Source: Chryseobacterium sp. Bi04
Lineage (GTDB): Bacteria; Bacteroidota; Bacteroidia; Flavobacteriales; Weeksellaceae
Reading direction: 5' to 3'
DNA length: 64,000 bases
Assembly: GCF_918698085.1 (NCBI RefSeq)
Contig: NZ_CAKKLP010000001.1
Coordinates: 558,001 to 622,000, forward strand
Numbering within the stretch: position 1 is the stretch's first letter; each line of letters starts with the position of its first letter. The notes below the pieces were generated by a model. The model made no database searches. It saw only the letters and a program-made list of their open reading frames with translations, and had not been told where the DNA came from. Positions 16,804 to 24,928 of this stretch are shown here, piece after piece. The translations under genes and the position numbers were made by a program.

Positions 16804-17133
16804 CTAAAGACTAAATGATTCTCCGCATCCACATGTTCTGGATGCATTAGGGTTATTGAATACAAACCCTTTTCCGTTCAATCCTCCTGAGTACTCAAGA
16901 GTTGTTCCTGCTAAGTATAAGATAGATTTTTTATCAATAACAATTTTAATGTTATTATCTTCAAAAATCTGATCTGTGTCTGTTTTTTGGTTGTCAAACT
17001 TTAAAACATACTCTAAACCAGAGCATCCGCCGCTTTTAACTCCAACTCTTATATAATCTTCAGCAGGGTTAAAACCATCTTCTGTCATCAGCTGAATGGC
17101 TTTTTCCTTTGCGTAATCTGATACTTTTATCAT
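16804..17133 (-). CDS. sufA: A-type Fe-S carrier (SufA/IscA/HesB family)
   Basis: A 109-residue protein with the three invariant cysteines of A-type carriers: Cys37 in SGGCSGLEY and Cys101 and Cys103 in TCGCGESF. It accepts clusters from SufBCD and delivers them to apo-proteins. It is the first gene of the suf operon, with a good promoter upstream on the minus strand. The symbol sufA is by operon position; IscA or ErpA would fit the sequence equally well. Confidence 0.9.
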   Translation of the reverse strand: MIKVSDYAKEKAIQLMTEDGFNPAEDYIRVGVKSGGCSGLEYVLKFDNQKTDTDQIFEDNNIKIVIDKKSILYLAGTTLEYSGGLNGKGFVFNNPNASRTCGCGESFSL

Positions 17134-17161
17134 TGTATTTATTTAGAATGATTTAATTATG

Positions 17162-17193
17162 CAAAAATACGAACTAATTTCCGCAATCTCAAA
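17162..17193 (-). promoter_or_regulatory. suf operon promoter
   Basis: On the minus strand TTTG (17193-17190), a spacer of exactly 20 bases and TATTTTTG (17169-17162) give a full Bacteroidota consensus match. The first gene starts 28 bases further on. Confidence 0.75.
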
Positions 17194-17230
17194 TCGAAGA
17201 TATCTATTTTAATGATTCTGATCTTAATAC

Positions 17231-17254
17231 AATATTTTTAACACTGAGTTAACG
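17231..17254. promoter_or_regulatory. Motif shared with the act operon, suf copy
   Basis: Contains the palindrome TTAAC-N5-GTTAA preceded by AATATTT. It matches 34542-34565 at about 22 of 24 positions. It lies about 100 bases upstream of the first suf gene, further upstream than the called promoter. A regulator site is an inference. Confidence 0.45.
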
Positions 17255-17568
17255 TTAAAAGATATATAAATTTTCGCTTATGAATCTGAATATTTTTAAC
17301 CTTCAATTGTATTTCCTATCTATAAAGGAAAGTGATAATGAAACAAAAAGTACTGCTTTTTTATTATTATTTTTAGCTGTAATGCCCTATAGAATACTAT
17401 AAAATATTTCTATGAGGCCTTTTGGAACCCGTATTAAATTAATTTGTGAGTACGGAGGTTGAAAAATTTTAGGTATCAAAAAAACTGTTTACTATTAATC
17501 GGTGAAGATAAAGTGAAAAAAAGATTCTCTTTTGTGTCTTTTAGATTTGAATTAAAATAAAAATATAA

Positions 17569-18426
17569 ATGAAAAAATTAGGTATTATTGTTTTTGCCGT
17601 TTTTATACAGCATATCTCTGCGCAAACCAACAGATTTGTATATCAGGTAACTATGAAGCCGGATGCAGAAAATAAAACGGATATTAAAACTGAAAATGCG
17701 TATTTGGATATTTCCCCTGAAAAATCAGTCTTTTACTCTGAAAACAGGATCAAAAGAGATTCTATTATGCAAAAAGCATTTCAGGGAGGTGGTGGTAGAG
17801 GAAGCATCAACAGAGATCAGATGGAAAATCTGAGAACGAATATCAGCTATTCTGTAGAAAAAGATAAAACAAATCAGAAGACGTACTTTAAAGATAGAAT
17901 AGGGAGAGATAGTTATTCTTATGAGGAAGACAGACCTCTGAACTGGAAAATTTCTTCAGAAACCACAAAAATTGGGGAATATAAAGTCCAAAAAGCAGAA
18001 ACTGATTTTGGCGGAAGAAAGTGGACCACCTGGTTTACTACAGATCTTCCGTACCAGGATGGTCCTTATAAGTTTGGGGGGCTTCCCGGGCTGATCGTAA
18101 AAGTGGAAGATGATAGAGGAGATTATTCTTTTGATTTGATGAAAAATTTTAAGATTGCTGAATTTCCTGTTCTGAACCAGTTTGGATCTCCTATAAAAGT
18201 AAAAAGAGCCGATTTTGTAAAACAGCAGCAAAAGTTTAAGACTGATCCAGCAGCTTTTATGAACCAAAGCGGAGGGCAAGGTGGGTTTTCTACTACGATG
18301 AGAGTTGGTGGCGGAAGAGGCCCGGGTGGAGGTGGAAACCAAAATCCTGCTGATATGAAAAAAAGAATGGAAGAAAGGGTGAAAGAAGAAGCTAAGAAAA
18401 ATTCTAATCCAATCGAATTGCAGTAA
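17569..18426 (+). CDS. GLPGLI family protein
   Basis: A 285-residue exported protein with signal peptide (MKKLGIIVFAVFIQHISAQ). It carries the family motif in YKFGGLPGLIVKVEDDRG at about residues 165-182 and the preceding block WTTWFTTDLPYQDGP. The C-terminal part is Gly/Gln-rich and then charged. GLPGLI proteins are common in Bacteroidota and often lie near TonB-dependent systems; their biochemical role is unknown. It is monocistronic, ending at a strong shared terminator. Confidence 0.9.
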   Translation: MKKLGIIVFAVFIQHISAQTNRFVYQVTMKPDAENKTDIKTENAYLDISPEKSVFYSENRIKRDSIMQKAFQGGGGRGSINRDQMENLRTNISYSVEKDKTNQKTYFKDRIGRDSYSYEEDRPLNWKISSETTKIGEYKVQKAETDFGGRKWTTWFTTDLPYQDGPYKFGGLPGLIVKVEDDRGDYSFDLMKNFKIAEFPVLNQFGSPIKVKRADFVKQQQKFKTDPAAFMNQSGGQGGFSTTMRVGGGRGPGGGGNQNPADMKKRMEERVKEEAKKNSNPIELQ

Positions 18427-18428
18427 AT

Positions 18429-18467
18429 AAAAAGGTCCTGAAGAAATTTTTCTTCAGGACCTTTTTT
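18429..18467. terminator. Bidirectional terminator
   Basis: A perfect 17 bp stem (core AGGTCCTGAAGAAA/TTTCTTCAGGACCT) with a loop of about three bases, flanked by A-run and T-run. It serves the GLPGLI gene and the convergent metallopeptidase gene. Confidence 0.92.
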
Positions 18468-18480
18468 ATATTCTATCTAT

Positions 18481-19344
18481 TTATTTTAAAAGCTGGTTGA
18501 AAGTGTCACCTTGTCTGATATCACCGCTATTATAGCCCTTCATAAACCATTCTTTACGTTGTGCTGATGATCCGTGGGTAAAACTCTCCTGATTAACATA
18601 TCCCTGAGCTCTTTTTTGGATGTTATCGTCTCCCACAGCCTGTGCTGCATCTATAGCAGACTGTATATCTCCCGGTTCCAGTATATGTTTGGAATCATCC
18701 GTTTTCTTGGCCCAGACTCCGGCATAGAAATCGGCCTGTAATTCTGTAGCAACAGACACTCTGTTCATCTCTGCTTCCGAATATCTTCCGCTTCTTCTGA
18801 GAGCATCTACTTTTTGTGTGGTACCCAAAAGAGTTTGTACATGGTGTCCTACTTCATGAGCAAGAACGTAAGCCACTGTAAATTCGGTAACCTTTGCTCC
18901 GAATCTCTGTTGAAGTTCATTGAAGAAACTCATGTCCATATATACTTTCTGATCAGCCGGGCAATAGAAAGGTCCCATTGCAGATTCAGCAACACCACAT
19001 GCAGATCTGGTTGTATTTTCAAAAAGTACTACTTCAGGTGCAGCATAGGTCATCCCATTTTCTTTAAAGATCTGATCCCAGGTTAAGATATTCCATTTGG
19101 CCATCATGTCGACCATTTCACCGATCTGTTTTTCATTGGCAGTAAGTTCTCTTTTTTCACCGGAATTTCCTGAAGACTGTACACTGCCGGAATTCAATAT
19201 ACCGGAAGGGTCTCCTCCTAAAAAGAACACAATTGCTGCTATAATTAAAGTTCCGAGTCCGCCGCCTACGATCATGCCACCTCCTCCGCCTCCGGAACCA
19301 CGGCGGTCATCAACGTTTCCGCCTCTGTCGTCTGTCCATTTCAT
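18481..19344 (-). CDS. Neutral zinc metallopeptidase (YpfJ family)
   Basis: A 287-residue protein. The N-terminus is charged and Gly-rich, followed by one membrane helix at about residues 24-43. The extracytoplasmic domain has the zinc motif HEVGHH (His163, Glu164, His167) in AYVLAHEVGHHVQ, and ATELQADFYAGVWA supplies the third ligand region. This is the YpfJ/'putative neutral zinc metallopeptidase' family, of usual length. Substrates are unknown. It is monocistronic, with a Gly-rich linker before the helix. Confidence 0.92.
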   Translation of the reverse strand: MKWTDDRGGNVDDRRGSGGGGGGMIVGGGLGTLIIAAIVFFLGGDPSGILNSGSVQSSGNSGEKRELTANEKQIGEMVDMMAKWNILTWDQIFKENGMTYAAPEVVLFENTTRSACGVAESAMGPFYCPADQKVYMDMSFFNELQQRFGAKVTEFTVAYVLAHEVGHHVQTLLGTTQKVDALRRSGRYSEAEMNRVSVATELQADFYAGVWAKKTDDSKHILEPGDIQSAIDAAQAVGDDNIQKRAQGYVNQESFTHGSSAQRKEWFMKGYNSGDIRQGDTFNQLLK

Positions 19345-19421
19345 ACTAATAATTTTATGGGTAAATTTAATTAAATTAAGTTAAAACTATATCAGTCAAT
19401 ATTTTAAAAATACATAATGTT

Positions 19422-21500
19422 TTATCTGTTCAGCTGTTTTGTTTTCAGCCAATAGGATGTAGACTGATAGGCTGAGATGGTTTCATCTATCAGTTTCTGA
19501 TCGGTATTCTTTAATAGTTTTTCGTTATAATACAGCTTAAATTCCGGTGCAAGATCACTTTTATCCAGTTCTAAAGAATATTGTTTTGCTTTTTTTACCG
19601 GAGAAATTACCGTTAGATGTCCATCCTTTATAAAGCCCAGATCCTGATACGTAGCAACATAAGCTTTAGGCTGGAATTCTTTTGTGAAAACATCCTGACC
19701 CAAGAACTTAGACTGGTAACTGAAATTCAGAAGCCCTAAAACCGTAGGCATTATATCGATCTGGGACATCAGTGAATTAAACTTTTGAGGCTCGATAAAT
19801 CCTTCCGAAAAAATCATGGCTGGAATTCTGTATTTATCCATCGGAAGTTCTGTTTTTCCTGCACTGGAAGCGCAATGGTCTGCAATGATAACAAAGACTG
19901 TATTTTTGTACCAATCCTGTTTTTTAGCCATATCAAAGAAAAGTTTAAGCGAATAATCTGTATATTTTACACCGCCTTCACGGGATTTTGATGTTCCCGG
20001 AATATCAATCCTTCCATCAGGATAAGTGAATGGTCTGTGATTGGAAACGGTCATCCAATGATTAAAAAACGGTTTTCCTGATTTTGCTTCGGCATTCATC
20101 ACCTGGATTGCTTTTTTAGCCATATCTTCATCCGCAACGCCCCAAACATTGGCAAAACTGATTTCCTCAGGTTTAAAATTATTTCTGTCTACGATGCCAT
20201 ACCCATTTCCTTGGAAGAAGTCCTGCATATTATCAAAATAGCTATATCCTCCGTAAAGAAATTTAACATCATAGCCTTTAGATTTAAAAACATTTCCTGT
20301 TGTAAATTTGTTTTTATTATCATCTCTTTTAATAATACTTTCTCCTGCTGTTGGAGGGATACAAAGGGTTAAAGCTTCCAGACCGCGTACGGTTCTGTTT
20401 CCTGTAGCATAGAGGTTGGTGAACATCAATGACTTCTCTGCCAGGCTGTCTAAGAACGGAGTGATTTTTTGAGTATTTCCATAATGTTCCATAAAATCTG
20501 CAGAAAGGCTTTCAATGGAGATCAGGACTACATTTTTCTTTAGCTCGGGCTGTTCAGCTACAATATTTCTTGCCAATGCAGGCGGTGAATACTGGCTTAA
20601 GAAATTCTTTTCTGCCTGCTGTTGATTGATCTGTGAATAAAACTGGAAATAGTCTAGCTCATTATGGGTAAAGGCCCAATAGAACTTAGGAATTCCATTC
20701 GCTTCAATTTCATTTGCAAAAACATTGTCAGACTTAATCTGCATCAATGAAGGGATTACCAATAAACTAGTTCCGCAAAGAACAGCATAGGAGCCCAGCA
20801 AAATCATTTTTTCCTTGAAGTTTGGAAGCTCCAAAAGTTCATTTTTTGTTTTTTTATAGATGAACCAGGTAATAGATAATGTTACAATAAGTATTGCCGA
20901 AAATAAAGGAACTACAGGGTAGCTTTCCATAATATTTCCGATCACTTCATTGGTGTAGATCAGATAATCTACTGCTATGAAGTTATAGCGTACTCCAAAT
21001 TCATTATAAAAGAAGTACTCACTTACTCCATTAAAGATGATGGAAAGTACATATAATAAAAGGGTAATAAAGTATAATGTGTTACGAATTTTAATCCTTT
21101 GAGTAGGAAGGAAGAGCATGAGTCCAAAGAAAAAGGTCTTTATTCCTACAAATGCCAGTGCAACTTCTGTTATAGAGCCTCCGTACTGCTTGAAGATATT
21201 GTTCGGGATGAGCCATATATAAAGGAAAAATAAGACTAATATTCCAAAAATAATATAGCCGTAGGGCTTTTTATATTTTGAATTGGAGAGAAATAAAAAG
21301 TAAAGTGCAAGTAATGCACTGGCCAGTATGAAGACAAAGAAATCATTCAAAAGGCCAACTAACAAGACTTTTATTATTTCAAAAAATCCAAAACTAGCGG
21401 TTGTAATAGGGTGAAAAAAGAATACTGTCCTTATTATTAACGAGATAATAATATAGAAAACTCCTAAATATAGGAACGGTTTTATTTTTTTTAAAAACAT
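19422..21500 (-). CDS. LTA-synthase/MdoB-like sulfatase-fold phosphotransferase
   Basis: A 692-residue inner-membrane enzyme. About five N-terminal membrane helices (to roughly residue 220) are followed by a periplasmic alkaline-phosphatase/sulfatase-fold domain. Visible parts are VVLISIESLSADFMEHYG (metal site), ATGNRTVRGLEALTLCIPP (nucleophile region), FFNHWMTVSNHRPFTYPDG and VFVIIADHCASSAG (metal site). The family transfers phosphoglycerol or phosphoethanolamine to glycans or lipids; in this organism the acceptor is unknown. I start at ATG 21500; an in-frame GTG at 21527 overlaps the -7 promoter box and cannot be the start. Confidence 0.9.
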   Translation of the reverse strand: MFLKKIKPFLYLGVFYIIISLIIRTVFFFHPITTASFGFFEIIKVLLVGLLNDFFVFILASALLALYFLFLSNSKYKKPYGYIIFGILVLFFLYIWLIPNNIFKQYGGSITEVALAFVGIKTFFFGLMLFLPTQRIKIRNTLYFITLLLYVLSIIFNGVSEYFFYNEFGVRYNFIAVDYLIYTNEVIGNIMESYPVVPLFSAILIVTLSITWFIYKKTKNELLELPNFKEKMILLGSYAVLCGTSLLVIPSLMQIKSDNVFANEIEANGIPKFYWAFTHNELDYFQFYSQINQQQAEKNFLSQYSPPALARNIVAEQPELKKNVVLISIESLSADFMEHYGNTQKITPFLDSLAEKSLMFTNLYATGNRTVRGLEALTLCIPPTAGESIIKRDDNKNKFTTGNVFKSKGYDVKFLYGGYSYFDNMQDFFQGNGYGIVDRNNFKPEEISFANVWGVADEDMAKKAIQVMNAEAKSGKPFFNHWMTVSNHRPFTYPDGRIDIPGTSKSREGGVKYTDYSLKLFFDMAKKQDWYKNTVFVIIADHCASSAGKTELPMDKYRIPAMIFSEGFIEPQKFNSLMSQIDIMPTVLGLLNFSYQSKFLGQDVFTKEFQPKAYVATYQDLGFIKDGHLTVISPVKKAKQYSLELDKSDLAPEFKLYYNEKLLKNTDQKLIDETISAYQSTSYWLKTKQLNR

Positions 21501-21526
21501 GGAGATGCTGTCTATAGTAGTTTGCA

Positions 21527-21534
21527 CAAAGATA
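21527..21534 (-). promoter_or_regulatory. -7 box of the LTA-synthase-like gene
   Basis: On the minus strand TATCTTTG is a full match to TAnnTTTG, 26 bases before the ATG at 21500. No clear -33 TTTG is seen. It decides the start of the gene. Confidence 0.6.
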
Positions 21535-21663
21535 GTTTTTGTGTGTAACTTTTAATAGAAAAAAATAAAAATATAGCGTTTATGGGTAAGATTTAGGAAT
21601 TAAAATAATAAATTTTCAATCTATTTATTTTTCAGTTGTTCTGTATGCTTTTGTAACAATTCA

Positions 21664-21692
21664 ATAAAAAAAGGACTATTAAAAATAGCCCT
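21664..21692 (-). terminator. Terminator of ribH
   Basis: On the minus strand AGGGCTATT/AATAGTCCT (G-U pair) with a short T-rich loop is followed by TTTTTTT. Confidence 0.8.
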
Positions 21693-21709
21693 CTATATGT
21701 TGTATCAAA

Positions 21710-22228
21710 TTAGGAGTGCCCGAATCCGATATTTCCTTTTTTATCCGATAATTTCTTTTTGAAATCAATCATTCTTAAAGCGGTTACTGCTGCTTCAACT
21801 CCTTTATTACCTAAATCACCACCACTTCTGGCAATAGATTGTTCTTTGGTATCATCAGTCAATACGCAGAATATTGTAGGGGTATCCGTCATGATGTTAC
21901 AGTCTTTGATTCCCTGTGCTACTGCAGAACAAACATAGTCGAAGTGAGGGGTTTCTCCACGGATTACACATCCGATGGATATCACGGCATCATATTTTCT
22001 TTCTTTGCAAAGCTGCATGCTTGCATAGTTCAGTTCAAAAGCTCCGGGAACAGGAAAAAGTTTAATGTTCTCAGGTTTTACCCCTTCTTTTTCAAGTATT
22101 TCTAAAGCTGCATCGCGAAGATTGTATGTTACAAAGTCATTCCACTCAGAAAAAACAATGCCGATAGAAAAATCTTCGGCATTAGTTATATGAAGTGGCT
22201 TGTAATCGGAAAGATTAACTGTTGCCAT
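21710..22228 (-). CDS. ribH: 6,7-dimethyl-8-ribityllumazine synthase
   Basis: A 172-residue enzyme of riboflavin synthesis, condensing a ribityl-diaminouracil with a butanone phosphate. Signatures are FPVPGAFELNYASMQL, DAVISIGCVIRGETPHFDYVCSAVAQGI and FCVLTDDTKEQSIARSGGDLGNKGVEAAVTALRM. It is slightly longer than the usual 154-160 residues owing to a short N-terminal extension and a C-terminal tail. The start lies three bases after the TPR gene stop, so the two are co-transcribed. Confidence 0.96.
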   Translation of the reverse strand: MATVNLSDYKPLHITNAEDFSIGIVFSEWNDFVTYNLRDAALEILEKEGVKPENIKLFPVPGAFELNYASMQLCKERKYDAVISIGCVIRGETPHFDYVCSAVAQGIKDCNIMTDTPTIFCVLTDDTKEQSIARSGGDLGNKGVEAAVTALRMIDFKKKLSDKKGNIGFGHS

Positions 22229-22231
22229 TTT

Positions 22232-22939
22232 TTAATAATATTTAGTCATTTCAATATAAGAATCAGACATTCCGTTGTCATAGTCCTGATATTTCTCGTC
22301 AATTGCTGAGAAGTATTTTTTAGCTTCCGGATTTTTCTTCAACCCTAATGCTACGATCCCTGCTTTTCTTGTGAAGAAATAAGTAGTGTAAGGATCATCA
22401 GAAGCTGTTGCTGCCTTATCTAATAAAGCTAAAGCCTCATCGTTTTTGTTAAGACCTGATTTCGCATCCGCCATAGCCCCGTATTTCATTGCCATTAACG
22501 TTTTGTTATCAGATGAAAACTTATCTAAAAGGTCGTAAGATTCCTGGAATTTGCCTTCTTTAAATTTCAATAATCCGGCATTGTAAGCAGAAAGCTGACC
22601 TACGCTTGTTCCTGAATAATCGTTATATGTACCTACAAAACCTGGATTAGCTGCAGATTTTCCACCTAAAGCCTCTTTATCTTTACCTTCTACAAGGTTT
22701 TTTTGAGCAGCAAGGAAACTTTTTACAGCTTCAACATTCTTAGGAGCAACTACAAATTGCTTGTACCCAAAGAATCCTAGAACGCCTAAGATTAAAACTC
22801 CAAATACAATCCCTAAAGGTTTTGAATATTTTTCAAGAAATCTCTCAGTGTTTAAAGCCTCTCTGTCAAGGTCTTTAAAGAACTCAACCGTTTCTTTACC
22901 TTCTTGCTCATTCTGAGCATTCTTTCCCAATTTTGCCAT
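22232..22939 (-). CDS. YfgM-like tetratricopeptide protein, membrane anchored
   Basis: A 235-residue protein. A charged cytoplasmic N-terminus is followed by one membrane helix (GIVFGVLILGVLGFFGY, about residues 43-60) and a periplasmic helical domain with TPR-like repeats (YNAGLLKFKEGKFQESYDLLDKF, KYGAMADAKSGLNKNDEALALLDKA). This is the YfgM/TPR_21 architecture, linked elsewhere to Sec translocon or periplasmic chaperone work. It is located just upstream of ribH, a common pairing in this group as far as I know. Confidence 0.85.
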   Translation of the reverse strand: MAKLGKNAQNEQEGKETVEFFKDLDREALNTERFLEKYSKPLGIVFGVLILGVLGFFGYKQFVVAPKNVEAVKSFLAAQKNLVEGKDKEALGGKSAANPGFVGTYNDYSGTSVGQLSAYNAGLLKFKEGKFQESYDLLDKFSSDNKTLMAMKYGAMADAKSGLNKNDEALALLDKAATASDDPYTTYFFTRKAGIVALGLKKNPEAKKYFSAIDEKYQDYDNGMSDSYIEMTKYY

Positions 22940-23052
22940 AAGTTTTTAAAAATTGAACTGCAAATTTAATTGTTTCTGAATGATTTACAAAATACTTTAT
23001 CAGTATTATTATGCAAATGTTATGAAATAGTATCTGTTTATCATAAAAATGC

Positions 23053-23122
23053 TTCGACTCCGCTCTGCAGGCTTTTTTTAAACCAACCTTTTGTTGATGT
23101 TGTCTCGCTGAGCGGAGTCGAA
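23053..23122. repeat. Inverted-repeat intergenic element
   Basis: Perfect 13 bp inverted repeats TTCGACTCCGCTC (23053-23065) and GAGCGGAGTCGAA (23110-23122) enclose about 44 bases. The arms are GC-rich against an AT-rich background. It lies between apt and the TPR gene, 20 bases after the apt stop, and may act as an RNA hairpin. Confidence 0.65.
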
Positions 23123-23141
23123 TAATTTATAAGTAAAGTTC

Positions 23142-23678
23142 TTAGTATTCTAAGATATGATAGATTTCGGCACCGAACTTTTTAAGTTTTTCATCTCCCC
23201 CCAGGCCTTTTAAGCCAATAAGGAAACTGAACTGAGAAACGGTAGCTCCTTGTTTCTCTACCAGTTTGGCAGCTGCTTCGGTAGTACCTCCGGTAGCCAA
23301 TAAGTCATCATGTATCAGTATTCTCTGTCCTTTTTTGATTTGTCCTTCACGGGTTTCTATTTCAGCAGTACCATATTCCAGGTCATATTTCTCTGAAATA
23401 ATAGGTGGCGGAAGTTTTCCTTTTTTTCTGATCAGAATGAACGGAACTTCCAATGCCACTGCAATGGCGATTCCAAAAAGGTAACCCCGGCTTTCTATTC
23501 CGCATACAGCGTCTATTTTTCCTTTGCTGAAGGTAACCAGGTCGGCTATTACATCTTCATATAGTTTTGGGTCTAGAAAAATAGGTGAAATATCCTTAAA
23601 CTGTATTCCTGGTATTGGAAAGTCAGGGAAATTTTCAATTGTTTCTTCTAGTCTTTTGATCAGTTCTGCTGAAGCCAT
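23142..23678 (-). CDS. apt: Adenine phosphoribosyltransferase
   Basis: A 178-residue purine-salvage enzyme (adenine plus PRPP to AMP). Signatures are FPIPGIQFKDISPIFLDP at the start, VCGIESRGYLFGIAIA, FILIRKKGKLPPPIISEKYDLEYGTAEIE and the PRPP loop RILIHDDLLATGGTTEAAAKL. It has the usual length. The start codon follows the lipoprotein gene stop with no gap, so its translation is probably coupled to it. Confidence 0.96.
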   Translation of the reverse strand: MASAELIKRLEETIENFPDFPIPGIQFKDISPIFLDPKLYEDVIADLVTFSKGKIDAVCGIESRGYLFGIAIAVALEVPFILIRKKGKLPPPIISEKYDLEYGTAEIETREGQIKKGQRILIHDDLLATGGTTEAAAKLVEKQGATVSQFSFLIGLKGLGGDEKLKKFGAEIYHILEY

Positions 23679-24878
23679 TTATGGGTTTATTTTATAGCTG
23701 GAAATTTTCCAGTCTCCGTTTACATTTTTAAGTCCGAAAGTTACTTTTAGAGATGTCGTTTTACCATTTTTATCGGTTACATCATACGTTGCATTTACAC
23801 TGGCTCCATTAGGATTGGTAGCACTTGTAGTGATGTTTTTTACGCTTACATTTTTTACAGATCCGAAACCTGAAGTTGGGTTTGAGAAAGACTCATAGCT
23901 TCCCCAGCTTGGGTTATTGGAGGCATCGTATGCTGCTTTTAAATTTTGAGAGCTTACGCTGTTCAAAAACTTACTTACTGTATTTTTAGGATCTGCGGCA
24001 GGTTGCTTTGGAGCAGCCGGTGATGTTGGAGTTGCAGTACCTGGTTCTGTAGTGGTAGGTGTTGTTGAAGGATTATTCGGATCTATTACAGCACTTGGCT
24101 GCTGAGTTACTGCTGCAGTGTCTGTTTTAGGAACGGCAGGAACTTTAAGGGCAGCAGCATTTACATCAAGCCCTATTTTTGACATCTTGAATGTTTTTGC
24201 TGTTGTTTTTACTGAAACAGTGATGTCTATTTTATTATCAACTACTTTTGAAGCCGGAATAGAGGAGAATTTAAGGTTAAATCCTTTAAAGTTATTATCC
24301 TGCATCAGGTTTTTGGCTGTAGAAAGTCTCACTCCGTTGCTGAAAACCTCTAATGTTGCCTCTAGTCCTGCGCCTGTAAATGATACCGGATTTCCTGCAG
24401 CATCTACAAGCCTTGGAATAATTTGTATTGATGTAGGAGCTCCAGTTCCGTCATCTCCCGTTGGTCTTGTAACAAGGCTTAGCGCTCCTGCTTTTACATC
24501 ATTAGGGTCACTTTCCTTGGCTTTATCATCTCCGAAGATATTCATTTCTCCCAATGAAGGCGGGCCGGTACTTGCCCATTCGATTCCGTTTTTCTGTGCA
24601 ATTTCGTCTGCCAGTGTCAGGATCTCTGGCACCTTTTTTCCGTCAATCAGTTTTCCAAGTGCTTTTAGCTCGTTCACATCACCATCTGCTTCTACACCGA
24701 ATGTTTTAAGGATATAAAGAGCTTCATTAAACTTTATCTGTTTAATGGTTGATAAGCTGGCCGTCATATCATTGATACTCGACTGCAGTGTTTTAGTATT
24801 CGTAGCATCTACATGATCTTTCTTACATGCTGTAAAAAGCAACAGACTGAAAACAAGTAGAAAAGAAAACTTTTTCAT
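23679..24878 (-). CDS. Large lipoprotein with C-terminal DUF4878-like domain
   Basis: A 399-residue lipoprotein: MKKFSFLLVFSLLLFTACKKD, with lipobox Cys18. It has a helical N-terminal part, a beta-rich middle, and a Pro/Thr-rich linker around residues 255-300. The C-terminal domain of about 95 residues (KFLNSVSSQNLKAAYDASNNPSWGSYESF ... WKISSYKINP) is like DUF4878 or NTF2-like lumazine-binding folds. Function unknown. It is immediately upstream of apt and co-transcribed, with no obvious metabolic link. Confidence 0.82.
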   Translation of the reverse strand: MKKFSFLLVFSLLLFTACKKDHVDATNTKTLQSSINDMTASLSTIKQIKFNEALYILKTFGVEADGDVNELKALGKLIDGKKVPEILTLADEIAQKNGIEWASTGPPSLGEMNIFGDDKAKESDPNDVKAGALSLVTRPTGDDGTGAPTSIQIIPRLVDAAGNPVSFTGAGLEATLEVFSNGVRLSTAKNLMQDNNFKGFNLKFSSIPASKVVDNKIDITVSVKTTAKTFKMSKIGLDVNAAALKVPAVPKTDTAAVTQQPSAVIDPNNPSTTPTTTEPGTATPTSPAAPKQPAADPKNTVSKFLNSVSSQNLKAAYDASNNPSWGSYESFSNPTSGFGSVKNVSVKNITTSATNPNGASVNATYDVTDKNGKTTSLKVTFGLKNVNGDWKISSYKINP

Positions 24879-24928
24879 TTTTATTTGGTTTGTTGCAAAT
24901 TTAATAAAACCTTTATTAATAGTGGATT

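Larger units (their letters stand above)
17134..17568. other. Divergent intergenic region between suf operon and GLPGLI gene
   Basis: 435 bases, AT-rich, without a convincing gene. It holds the suf promoter (17162-17193), a palindromic motif shared with the act operon (17231-17254), another partial copy of AATATTTTTAAC near 17290, and a 12-codon reading frame at 17338-17376 preceded by AAAGGAAAG that I do not call a gene. Confidence 0.6.

Noticed and set aside
17338..17376. A 12-codon frame with an AAAGGAAAG stretch upstream
   Set aside because: Too short, low complexity (Tyr/Phe run), no terminator or family; probably chance in AT-rich DNA.
21527..21529. GTG start for the LTA-synthase-like gene
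   Set aside because: Overlaps the -7 promoter box; ATG at 21500 is preferred.
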